Positions 14,101-24,413 of a stretch of 64,000 nt of DNA are shown in pieces (position 1 is the first letter of the stretch; each line of letters opens with the position of its first letter). The notes under the pieces were generated by a model. It worked only from the letters and a program-made list of their open reading frames with translations, had not been told where the DNA came from and did not search any database. The translations under genes were made by a program, and so were the position numbers. Origin of the DNA: Nemopilema nomurai (Eukaryota > Cnidaria > Scyphozoa > Rhizostomeae > Rhizostomatidae). Where the stretch lies: positions 1,797,486 to 1,861,485 of the forward strand of contig ML133443.1 in the NCBI GenBank assembly GCA_003864495.1, given 5' to 3'.

Positions 14101-17100
14101 TGCATTTCCACAGAGATATTACGAGCACACTGGCTACCCACCAGGATGCAGTTCAGGAGGGCACACTGCCACGCACCACCCCGCAACGTACGCAACCGCG
14201 TCGCAGATTCACATGCCTATGTACACGCGGAACGAGAGGGGCTTCTTCGAGAGGCCTTGGTGAGCAGCTCTTTCTACTCCAATCGCGTTCTCAGAATCAG
14301 AGTTGCAACATGCTAATAATAAGACCTCGCTACTGATTATAGAACCCCTCTTGTAAAAAAAGAACCCCTCTTGTAATGACAGAACCCCTCTTGTAAAGCC
14401 CCTCTTGTAATGACAGAACCCCTCTTGTAAAGCCCCTCTTGTAATGACAGAACCCCTCTTGTAGAGCCCCTCTTGTAATGACAGAATCTTTCCTATGGTA
14501 ATGAAATCCCTATTATAGTAACAGAGTATCTCTTGTAACAGCAGAATCCCTCTTGTAACAACAGAACCCCTCTTGTTAGGAAAGAACCCCTCTTGAAGTA
14601 TTGAAGTAATAGATGGCTTTCTCTGTTCTAGGCAACATGCTCAGGTGCCTTTTGGACCACCTCCGCATGGTTACGCTCCGTATTACCAACCTGGCAAGAC
14701 AGGCGAAGCTCGTCCCATACCATATTTAGATTATCGACATTCAGGGCATCACCCAATGGCAGGACAGAATGCTGGTGTTATTTCCTACGTCACTCAGGTT
14801 GGGTAAGTGTCATGTGTGCAAACCTTGTTGGCTGATTTGATGGCATAAAAAAGCTTTTTTCAAAGTTGGTTGGCAAATTAATAATTCTATTTCACTCGTG
14901 GTAGATGTTTTCCTAATGTGCAAATCTAAGAAATTATCTGTGATCTTTTTCATTAATGGTTGTTTGCGATTGAGAGGTTTTTTAAAGTGTTCATTTGTTC
15001 TCACCTTTGCTTTTTCAAATATAGGATTTCATACAACGAACAAGCACACAAATTACACCTTATTTTATGTACTGAAGTTACTGATAACTAAAATAAGCCA
15101 TACATCCAAAGCACTGCTGGTTTGTAGAGTCGGGATGACTGTTTGAAGTTCTAATGTCCTAATCCCCTGTCTATGAGACTATTAGGATGGAGTAGTGTAT
15201 GGACAGAGATCAAGTGAAATCTGTGCACTTTCGGTAATGTTTTTAAATTTTTCCTGGACTTCTTTGAATAAAACCCAGCCTATTTTAAGGGTTCTGATTT
15301 TTTTCACTATAGGCCTGGGTATCACCCACAAGTTCCAGGTGAACATAAAGGGGGCAAAGATAAACGAAGTTTGGCACACGTAAAAAAACCGTTAAATGCT
15401 TTTATGTTGTACATGAAGAGATGCGACCGAAGATTGCTGCCGAATGTACGTTAAAAGAGAGCGCTGCGATTAATCAAATTTTAGGCAAAAGGGTGAGTTT
15501 TTTTGTTGATGAATGTTTCTTTAATGGCTGATTATGCTCAATGCCTAAGACTGGGTTCAGAGTTTGTTGTCATTTTCTAGTATGTAAATTTCTCTTTTAA
15601 CTCTTTTTAAGGAACTGGTTTTTATAGCCTTTATTTCATAGCCTATATTTTTATTATGGCCTTAGATTATGGTTTGGTTTTTTTCATGTAGCAATTGTGA
15701 TTTATATGAACCAGTAATTGACATAATGCACTCAACTCGAATGGATGATTATTATGATGAATTGAAAAAGGGGTTCCCACAAAGTGGAATCTTAAAGATA
15801 GAGGATTCTACACTTGCAAACTTTGTCGTGGCATCAGCAGTAATACGTTGTTTTCTCAAGTGTAAATGTTCCGTTTCAGTGGCATGCTTTGGATAGATCA
15901 GAACAAGCGAAATATTACGAAATGGCACGAAAAGAAAGAGCACTGCATATGCAGTTATACCCGGGCTGGAGTGCGAGGGACAACTACGCTGTTCTAGGTA
16001 AAAAGAAGAAAAGACGAAAGGATAAAAATCAGGGTAAGACAGCGATTGCCAGACTGTTAAACTTTACTTTTATCATCAGCATCGTTAGTGGCACAGGTGG
16101 AGTTGTGGTACGCTGATTAAAGATTGCTCTGCCTGTAAACATTTGCCTCTGGTGCGCGATGTTACCAGCTGAGGCACTGATAATACCCAACGGTTAGGCA
16201 GACAGTAGACATTAGAGAGGGAAGGTGCACATTAGAGAGGGGAGGTGCCAGTATTTGCGACTCGATTGAATTGACGGTCAAAAGTGACTACAAAGCTGGC
16301 ATTTGACTGGATATGCAAAAATGTTGTAATGCTAACGTGATAACTACATAGGGCTTCAGTTCTCTTTTTAAGTTTGTATGTTTAAAAAAGACTGTAATAT
16401 GAAAGCTGCCAAACATGTTTTAAGAAACAGCTCACCTGCCCAGCTTGTGGTGACTTTGCAAACAAACATCCACTGATTAGGCCGGTGATGGAGTCTTGTC
16501 TGTCCATTCTTGAAACAGAACCTAAACAGAGATTTTAAGCATGCAGTTGGTTTGTAGACTGAGGAAAAAGCTCTTGGGTCTCATTATCTTCCATGCTTTA
16601 TGTTTGTCACACTGTCAAAGGCACCCAATGTACAATTTGCAAGCTTTAATATTTGGGGGCCCTTGATTTCCTAATTTACGGTTCTGCCTATCTGTGTTTC
16701 AAAATTTGAGTTGGGGCTATAAGAAGGTGAATATTTTAGGTCCACCAGCAGAGTATATTTTGAAACATACTAATGAAGCAATTTTCGGAATATTTAATCA
16801 GCAATGCATGTTCAAAGCTTGCAAAAATTTGTGAAGCCCCATTTTGGTCAAACGTCTCTGTGACGAACATATATGGCACTTGCATATTTTTTTATAACTT
16901 TAATACAGAAAAGGCATTGACAGTCTCAAGTTGGGGTGATTAATCGCGTGCTCGTGTTCCTTATTACATTATAATTGTCCCGGAGTACAGAAACGAAAGA
17001 TATGTTTCGTGACAGTGCAATAGCATTCAGTTCGCTTTCGCTGGTGTTTGATTCACGCTTTCGAATCAACATTGTTATTCCATGCTTCGTTTCTCGTTTA

Positions 17101-18466
17101 TGTCAAGTGCCTGTATTGTCTACAAACCATAGCCCATTGTTGTTTATTCAGCAGGAGGCTTCTGTTTAGCTATTCTACGGCGCGTGGATTCGAACATTTA
17201 TTATTAAGCTTGCTTCAAATACAATTCAACGTATTTGTTTGTTAAGGTGCTATTTAGGCGTACATGCCGTCGCCATGGCAACTTGAAATTTTGTTGTCAG
17301 CTGGTCCATGGTTTTAAGAAACACCATGAATGTCCTTTCAAGATGATATCAAGGCACTAGTTTGCTTGTTTTCTCTAGGCTCATATAACATAAACTGCCA
17401 GCTATTTAAGAAATGCTAATCATTGGTGTGCTCAAAAAGTTGTATTTCCGCAAGGAAGAACCGCAGCATTTTTGAGTTATTTTGACCCCCAGATTGAAGG
17501 GCTGATCCTGCTAAACTGCGCCTACTCTAGATAGAATGTGCGACCAACACCCGTTAAGCCCACATTTAAACAGTCTTTGAATTTGGAGAAGGTGTTATTC
17601 TATCAGGAGGGGTCAGTTAGTGGGTTAAAGCCTAGGAACCTCACTCCTAGCAAGCCTTTTGACAAATCTACCTCTTCTTATAATTGTGAATGTTGGTGGC
17701 TTACAGTTGCAGTGACAGCTTTGAAAAAGCTAGTGAACTATAAATATTAATGTAAAAGCTAGTATCAAACTAGGTTCTGATACTCTCTGGGATAAATACC
17801 GACGTAATCGTCTTTATTTTTTTGCAGAACTAAATCCAAAGAAATGCAGAGCGAGATATGGATTAGACAGACAAGACCAGTGGTGCAAGCCCTGCAGGTT
17901 TGCTTAATCATGCTCATACTTTCTAAGAGAAATTATTTCTGTTGTTGATTAAGTCTCTTAAAACAGTTCAAATCCCCTTAATGCAGTGTGTTGATAAAGA
18001 CTTCTTGCCTATGCTTGCCTGCTAATTACTCATCGAAATTGCTACGAATTGCTATGCTAGATGCAAAAGTATAATTGATTTGCCATACATAGTACTTTAT
18101 TTTGGTAAATGCCCAGGGACAACTTCTTTGCACGCGCGCGGCTCTTTTTATATTGATGATAGTGAGGTTTAATTTAAGCTTAACTTAAATTTATTCATCT
18201 TGTGTTGTTGTTAATATAGGCGGAAGAAGAAGTGTATACGTTTCTTAGCGGGAGCTGATGGCGTCAACGAGGAAGCTGGGGAGGAGGGTGAACACGCTGA
18301 AAATATCGAACCTTCTGAAGAAAAGATGGAGGACGATGCTAAGCTAGAAGAAGATGATGCGGACGATGACGAAACTGAAAACGCAGGACTGTCGGAACCA
18401 GAGGAGACGGTTACGAGTAATTTATCGCAACCGCAACCGCAGCTACAGGCGGTGACCACGACGTGA
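4990..18466 (+). CDS. TCF: TCF/LEF transcription factor with C-clamp (nine coding exons)
   Basis: Nuclear end-point factor of canonical Wnt signalling: it binds DNA through an HMG box and recruits beta-catenin through its N-terminus. Coding exons: 4990-5157, 5288-5351, 6505-6545, 14057-14259, 14632-14802, 15313-15492, 15880-16033, 17828-17897, 18220-18466. All junction phases agree. The coding sum is 1298 nt, one short of 433 codons, because a base is missing inside the HMG box near 15416-15420; the expected protein is about 432 aa. Domain order: beta-catenin-binding segment (residues 1-56), proline/tyrosine-rich linker, HMG box with basic tail, C-clamp (four Cys), acidic C-terminus. The start is the ATG of MPQLP, the usual TCF/LEF N-terminus, with A at -3. 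Vertebrate LEF1 lacks the C-clamp; this gene has it, as TCF7/TCF7L2 E isoforms and most invertebrate TCFs do. Identity is secure; exons 2 and 3 are less certain. Confidence 0.93.
5288..5351 (+). CDS. TCF: TCF exon 2 (probable)
   Basis: 64 nt between an acceptor ...TTCTTAG and a donor GTATCT, phase 0 in and phase 1 out. It encodes [21 protein letters not shown] (split: [21 protein letters not shown]), hydrophilic and consistent with the weakly conserved linker after the beta-catenin arm. Support comes from splice phase rather than similarity. Confidence 0.55.
6505..6545 (+). CDS. TCF: TCF exon 3 (probable)
   Basis: 41 nt between ...TTATTTCAG and GTGAGT, phase 1 in and phase 0 out, reading [14 protein letters not shown]. 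Phases match exon 2 and exon 4 exactly. The proline-rich PVIVGPH resembles TCF linker sequence. A further small phase 0/0 exon in the following 7.5 kb intron cannot be excluded. Confidence 0.65.
10594..10648 (+). repeat. ATCAATCAGTA-type tandem repeat
   Basis: About five 11-base units of the form TAATCAATCAG, nearly perfect in the last four copies. It is a short intronic minisatellite in TCF intron 3. Confidence 0.85.
13355..13400 (+). repeat. GGCGAG-rich short tandem stretch
   Basis: GCGGCGAGTGAG, TGGCGGCGAGCGACA and GGCGGCGAGCGCAC follow each other, giving three imperfect copies of a GGCGAGYG core. It is markedly more CpG-rich than the surrounding intron. Confidence 0.6.
14057..14259 (+). 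CDS. TCF: TCF exon 4: linker
   Basis: 203 nt after the acceptor TTGCAG, phase 0 in and phase 2 out. It begins [20 protein letters not shown] and continues with a Tyr/Pro/His-rich region containing [10 protein letters not shown] and [13 protein letters not shown]. This is the low-complexity central region of TCF, where Groucho/TLE-type co-repressors bind in the family. Confidence 0.85.
14341..14596 (+). repeat. CCCCTCTTGTAA minisatellite filling TCF intron 4
   Basis: About fourteen copies built from AGAACCCCTCTTGTAATGAC and a shorter CCCCTCTTGTAATGAC/AG variant. The two lengths alternate from about 14377 to 14480, giving a higher-order unit. Copies decay at the 3' end. The array takes up about 70% of the 372-base intron. 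Confidence 0.93.
14632..14802 (+). CDS. TCF: TCF exon 5: linker before the HMG box
   Basis: 171 nt, phase 2 in and phase 2 out (donor GTAAGT). It reads [19 protein letters not shown], then a [10 protein letters not shown] stretch, and ends [11 protein letters not shown]. This Pro/His/Tyr-rich run matches the usual TCF region before the HMG exons. Confidence 0.88.
15313..15492 (+). CDS. TCF: TCF exon 6: first half of HMG box, with one-base frameshift
   Basis: Acceptor CACTATAG and donor GTGAGT. The first frame gives [13 protein letters not shown] up to 15418. From 15418 the +1 frame gives [20 protein letters not shown] and then ILGKR. Together they form the canonical TCF HMG box, but one base is missing at about 15416-15417 (ATGAAGAGATG where ATGAARGAGATG is expected). 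As written, translation would run off frame. Since every other junction is intact, a base-calling or assembly error is most likely. Confidence 0.93.
15880..16033 (+). CDS. TCF: TCF exon 7: second half of HMG box and basic tail
   Basis: 154 nt, phase 0 in and phase 1 out. It starts [20 protein letters not shown] and includes [15 protein letters not shown], near-identical to TCF/LEF HMG boxes. It continues [15 protein letters not shown], the basic tail that acts in DNA bending and nuclear import in the family. AVL is extra compared with vertebrate DNYGKKKKRKR. An alternative in-frame donor lies at 15998. Confidence 0.95.
17828..17897 (+). CDS. TCF: TCF exon 8: C-clamp, first part
   Basis: 70 nt after TTTTTTTGCAG, phase 1 in and phase 2 out. 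It encodes [20 protein letters not shown] and then CR. It carries the first three zinc-ligand cysteines of the C-clamp, the second DNA-binding element of TCFs that reads GC-rich helper sites. Confidence 0.95.
18220..18466 (+). CDS. TCF: TCF exon 9: C-clamp end and acidic C-terminus
   Basis: Starts RKKKCIRF, supplying the fourth C-clamp cysteine, then runs into a long Glu/Asp-rich tail ([20 protein letters not shown] and on to [10 protein letters not shown]) and ends QLQAVTTT with TGA at 18464-18466. No clear CtBP-binding PLSL motif is seen in this tail. Confidence 0.93.
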
Positions 18467-19454
18467 CACTGCAGAAATGGGATTCGTCTCTGTTACCGGG
18501 CTGCATCGTTCGCCGGTCAAGCTCAGTGACAAACGCTTTGTGTCAGGTCAGACGAAAGGAGTAATGATTGGGTACACGGGGCACTTTATTGTGTACTGAG
18601 ATCGACGCTGTATCTGAATGCCAATCAGTGTATAAATATGATGATTATGTTGTTCCAAAGATGCACGTGATTTTAATGGAAACCAAATGGGCAGGTTCGT
18701 GTTGCTGGCGGTCATGTGCCGAAAGAACTTGAGCAATGATTATTGAATATTGACTTCGCGCGCTTCGTTCGACGTTGTTTTTGATTTGGAGACCTTTTTG
18801 AAAATAACGCTGTTGAATATTCCTGTTAAGATACTCAAGGCGTCTCCAGATGGGCTTAGTTACGACTGGGCGGCGCTTCGTAGGCCCCCCCCTGTCGTGG
18901 TAAGAAGTTATTGCCGACGATCGACTAGCCCACAGCCAGATTTATTGGACAGGACACGCCTGTATATATACAAATCTCCTACTAAAATGATTTTGATCTC
19001 AAGTCAAAAGGATGATTTCTTTTTATCGTTTCATCCTTTGAATTCCAAACAGGGCTGTCCAAGGTGAATTCTGTCGCATTTTAATTGTTGGGAGCTTCGA
19101 ACCAGGGCAGTAGCCAGAGGGTGGAAGCTAATCGATCGAAGGTCGGCTCTCTCTTCTGGTTGCTACCGTATTGCGTTCTTGATTATGCAAGAACTAAATG
19201 TTGCTAAGCTTGTCTTGACGCCTTTATGTATCAACCACAAGCCATTTGGCTCATGGCAAGGGCTCCTTCGCCCGGCATGGTGGGTCCTTCAACTTGTGTC
19301 TGCCTGAGCCTCGTATTACATGCACAGCAAACGATGAATTCGAGGCAGGAATTGACTGGCAATGAAAATTGTTGTTCAAATTCGCGCTTAAGGACGGAAT
19401 GTTTTGAAATAGTAACTTATACACAAGCAAATTTTGTATTTTGTAATACTCCAT

Positions 19455-19460
19455 ATTAAA
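19455..19460 (+). terminator. Possible TCF polyadenylation signal (ATTAAA)
   Basis: ATTAAA lies about 990 bases after the TCF stop codon. No canonical AATAAA was noticed closer. Weak support without transcript data. Confidence 0.2.
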
Positions 19461-22400
19461 GGTTATATTAAGCACGCTAAGTGGAACATAGATGTTATTG
19501 TTGTTATAGATAGTCACCTATTGTTGGCCTGGGCTCTAGGTTATGCATCCATGTTTTCTGTTAGGTATTTTAATCTTTGTGAAACGATGTCAAGATGCGA
19601 GATCTGACATGAAAATTTCGAAAAGATTCAACGCCTATTTTTTATCACACTAAATAGTGTATCAAACGTTTTGTCTTACGACTCCGGTCAGTTTTAAAAT
19701 CCTACCATCGATACCTAAGCTGTCATATTTCATCCTTCACCACTACCCCCGTAATGTACCCATTATATATTTGGGATAGTGTTGCACCTTTGACCCCCCT
19801 CCATAATGTAAATAGGCCTATTGAATTCCTAGCAGTTCGTTGATGATTTAGCCCTTTGACCCCCAACCAAGAGTTCAAAAGTGTTCCATTGTAGGTATCC
19901 AGAAAGTAGCTTCTGACCGCATTTACTGAAATTTCTTTTTCGTTGTGGCTTATTTTGTTAAACTCTTCTGAATGGAATGGCAGAGAGATAATTGTTAGGT
20001 AATTATTGACTGTAGATTTACTTATTTGTTCTTGAATATTGAAGCAAGGCAGGGTACATTATTTTTTAAATATCATAGAACTGTAAATATAAAAAGATTG
20101 TTTCAATACTCTTGTACAGTCGTTTGTTAATTATTGGATTTTTGCTGTCACTAAAACAGTGTCTTAATTTTTGGTGCCAACTTTTGCTTTTGACGATGAT
20201 ATCAACTTTGATGAATGCTGTCAAAAGTGGTGTCGGTTGCGCTGGAAGGATTATAACTGATTTTTTAATGTTTGTGTTGCAATAACAAGTTGACTGTCTA
20301 CGATCTTTCATAGAGAATTTAGATCTTTCTGAACAAAGCTAGCTGGAAGTTTATTGAAAGGAGAAAACTTGTTTCTCGAATGTCTCAGGTATCCTCCAAT
20401 GTCTAGCACGACGTCCTTATGCCTTTGCCTCTTAATGAATTAAGGTGGTGATTATTTTCAGCTGCAACATTAACTCAAGGGACATCAAGTAAACGAAACT
20501 CAGTTATGGGATGGTGAAAAAGAGCAAGAAACATGGACATAAAAAATTAATCTTGTGCACAATCGCACAACACTTGGGGTGGCTCAAAGCTACAGTGAAA
20601 AAAATTATTTTTTCAATATTTAACGTTAAGTTTGAGCCTCTTAGGTGGTTACAATAGAAATCTTTCAAACCAACTTCGTTTAGCCGCGAACAACTAATTA
20701 TATACTGCGAGAAAGCTTGAGGCTGCTGAACAGTCCGATAATAATGAGGGCCTGGATTTCTTTCATGTCAGATGTTCTTTCGTTAGAAGGTTTAAAAACG
20801 AATTATACTCAGGCCAATTGAAGAAGATTTTTGACATTCAGATAATTGCTTTCATGTAAAATAAGTATTTCACAATGTCATGCATGCACATTTTTCCACA
20901 ATTTTTCCGCAATTGTTGCAACAGCTCTTTAGATCGCTCAAATGAATCCCATGACGAATTCATCTATCTAGCTTCTGCTAATAATAAGCTTTGAAACTTT
21001 CTTAAGAATATCGCTGCTTGGAAAAGCTCTTTCTTGCTAGAAGACCTAGCCCCAAGTAAACACCACGAGTTTGACTGCATTTACATTTTCAGGTAGTTCC
21101 AGAGGCCACCTGATAGGAATTATTTAGAGCTAGTTTCTGCTTTAATTGGTCTCGAAAAGTGCCATGCTAAATAATTTTGTAAATAAAAACTCAAGAATGA
21201 CATCTTCCTAACGACCAGTAAGGCAATCAAAATGAATAGGCCTGAATTGGTCTGTTGACTATAGGTGACCACGTGGTATTACAGACACTTGAAAGCCAGC
21301 CACATAGATAGCAACAAATTGCACAACGAGTTAGGATAAAAACACTACAAGAAGACAACGGCGCACCTTTTTTGTTCAGCTGTTCTTGTACTTGACACGA
21401 CTCGTAAATATAGAAACAACACTCAAACTTCAACAGCGACCAATTTGCTATTTTCAATGTCGATAGAGAAGGCATGGCGTGATTCCCAAAGGAGTCTACC
21501 AAATATCTAACACGCGTTGTCCCGCGGGAAGCATTGTGCACCCTCTATCCACGCTCCCTATTTTGCACGGGGAAGAAGCATACTTTCGCATAAACTTGGA
21601 AAATTCATAAAAGTCAGAAAAGTGTTTTTAATGGTTGTTTTGCAGACAGTTTTGCTTAAAGTTTGAGTTTGCAAATTCAAACTTTGTAAAATTGACATCT
21701 TGACTTAATGAATTCAAAACAAAGTGGGAAGTCAAAACAAATACCGTCGAAACTGGTTCTTGAGAATGCAGGAGAGCATTGCCATGAACATCTTCCAGTT
21801 TTCTGCTCATTACCACAAGCTAGTATGTTTATGTACGATCACTGCTTGGGAAAAGGGGCGGCATTTCTATAGTGTTGGGATCTACTATTTCCAGACAACA
21901 AGGAAGAAAGATGACTGGCAATACCAATTTGGCTAGATGTTATACTACACAAAATATTCGATCTTTGCATGCTGAAAAGGAAGTTAACAGGTTGTTATAT
22001 ATCAGTTATTCGCCAGTAATATGAGAAAAGTTTCGATCATTTCAACTTGTAAGCAAGGTTTTCCCTGAAATGTACATTCTGACATATCATTCGAAGTTAG
22101 CGTTTCATAGACATGGTGGCATTAAAACGGACAATAAGTATGGATTAGAATGGTAGGTTGCTTGTAAATGTTTCGCTTTTTTCATCATCGAACTTCAGTT
22201 AATAAACAAAGGCAGTGGCTATGTTCATTGCTGCGTTTAAGAAGCTTTGCAATGAGTAAAATCCACTCTGGAATAGAACACACTTTCTTTAGAATTTGAC
22301 TTTCAGTGTGGTCAGTGAATCTGGACAATAACAAAAATACAGCGGGAAAAGATTACATCCAACAGCGATAATCTCATTTTGAAAACGAGATTTTGGCATA

Positions 22401-23940
22401 TGTGAGAAGGTATCAGAATTAAAAGAAACACTGTTTCGATTTCGGAAGGATAATGAAGAATGGAGAAAATCAGTGAATATTGGATGAAGTTCTTCATTAA
22501 TTCATAAAAAAGTAATGATATCAATGAAACTATTGATCTAAAACATTTCCATTTATCCTCAAGGATTAAAATCATACAGATTGTCATTCCCAGAAAATAC
22601 AAAATGCAAGTTTATAAAAATTTCAGGTCTCGCTTGAAATCAATAATTCAGCGATACTTAAATCTTGCAAATTCTTATTAAATTCAATCCAGCATCGCAT
22701 GTTTAGAACAACGAAATAGTCGAGGTTTTAACTAATGGTGAGGTGGAAGACAATGAAATCTTACAACCCATGATGCGCTTCCGACCATCTCGTGTTGCGA
22801 GCAGTAATTGGTACGGTGCTAATACCGATGCCAATGCAAATTAGCACTCGAAACAAAACAAAAACTACATGAATGCAATTACTAATTAATTACTCTAGCC
22901 TGGAGGCGTTTGAAATAAATGTGGAGTGCATCTGGAAAAAGACTACAAGAAAGCCTGGCTTAACCCAAAAAAATTAAGAGTAGATTGACTTAAGGTACAC
23001 TGCATACTAAAACTATTCAAAAGATTGCTAATTAGTATGATATTTCGTTAATACAAAATATCAATTAGTTGAAGGACATTAATTTTAATCATGTATGATA
23101 AGAATGGATAAATGTAAGATTGATATTGCTAATGAGCTACATGACAAAGTGTTCTCCTGCGTATGATTAATGAATTATTATTCAAATATGACAAATGCGC
23201 AAATATCTCCCCTTTATTAAGGCTCCCTGTGCTGCTAGTAATAAAATTTATGGCCAGCGGGGACAGTAAAACAACTAAAGGGGACAGCTAGTTAATATTT
23301 GAATTTAATGGGAGTACCAGTAAATTGTACTTTGCTTGTTTTGATGGCCTACTGGAAAAACAGACTTAGAATTTACACTGGATTTTATCATTTTTGATAC
23401 AAGAAAATCCAAGTTATCATAAGCTTTCATAAGATGTTTACTGGGTATTAAAACAGAGAAAGGAAACGGGGGATGAATACAATAAGGTGTAAAATGAAGA
23501 CTGGTTGTTTCGTGTCCACAACACGAAGAAACAGCTAGGTATGGTTTGAAAAGCTTGGCTCTTACATTAACTCAAGCAATTGGAATATTATTTATTCTTG
23601 CCAAATTTTCGGAGTCAGCTGATCATCATGAGGCTGATTACAGAAAAAAGCTTCGAAGGATCTATAGCAAGAGGAACGTACGATCAGTCGTGCAATCGAG
23701 ACCCAGAAAAAGTGTGTGCAATCGAGGCCCAAAAAGGGTGTGCAAGTTGATAGAAGCACTAGTAAAGCAGAATTTCAGATTCGCCTTATCCGAGAATTTC
23801 AAATTCGACATAATAACAGTCCAATAACAATTGTTTGACATTTACAATTACAGGCAACGAATTGCATTTAAATAGCTCAGCTGCAAAGCAGGAAAATAGC
23901 TCAAAAAACCCTTCTGTAATACCCTGACGTATTATTTCTT

Positions 23941-23946
23941 TTTATT
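23941..23946 (-). terminator. Likely CLN3 polyadenylation signal (AATAAA)
   Basis: TTTATT on the + strand reads AATAAA on the CLN3 strand. It is the first canonical hexamer after the CLN3 stop, about 336 bases downstream. Confidence 0.4.
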
Positions 23947-24281
23947 AACTCTCAAACTTCTACAATTCTCTTAACACTCCCGCCCAATGTGAATTCTTTT
24001 ACCTCTGAGTGCCAAAGCAAAAAGGCCAACCACCTTCGATAAAATTGCCTTCTTCGGAAAATGAAAATGAAAAATGCTGTTTGTTCTTTAACCAAATATA
24101 CAGAACTCATACTAAAAGAGTTCAAATTTAGCTCCGGGTTCCAAAATAACCCTGGGTTTAGAAAAGAACAAAGTTATTTATAAAGTTTTGATTTCTACTC
24201 TAACCCTCTTTAAATCTGCCTTTTGGAAGTATCTACGGTCAAGGGTATTACACAAAGTTTCCTTGCAAATGGCCAGGCTGC

Positions 24282-24413
24282 TCATACAGCACGTTTAGAG
24301 TATTTGCAGAGATATGAATGCAGAGGCATCGACAGAACACCTGCCAAGGTGATGCCCGTGCTATCCGCCATGCTTGCAGCTCCCATTGAAAACTCAAGGT
24401 ATTGAGGATCCAC
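24282..24413 (-). CDS. CLN3: CLN3 exon 16: C-terminus
   Basis: 132 nt after the acceptor ATCTTAG, phase 0. It reads VDPQYLEFSMGAASMADSTG and then ITLAGVLSMPLHSYLCKYSK plus RAV, stop TGA. The Cys aligns with the human C-terminal CQLS cysteine, but six more residues follow it, so no CAAX box is formed. Confidence 0.95.
   Translation of the reverse strand: MDPQYLEFSMGAASMADSTGITLAGVLSMPLHSYLCKYSKRAV

Larger units (their letters stand above)
18467..24281. other. Convergent intergenic region between TCF and CLN3
   Basis: The 3' ends of TCF (+) and CLN3 (-) face each other across 5.8 kb. I recognise no exon here. Frames on either strand (for example 21227-21541 - and 22312-22602 -) have no motif or family resemblance. 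Both 3' untranslated regions must lie here. Confidence 0.5.

Noticed and set aside
18211..18459. Ser-rich frame on the - strand
   Set aside because: Shadow of the acidic tail in TCF exon 9.
23546..23827. Secreted-peptide-like frame with a hydrophobic start and basic pairs
   Set aside because: The first codon is TTG and no in-frame ATG exists back to the stop at 23495; the signal-like stretch is probably coincidental. An upstream exon could change this.
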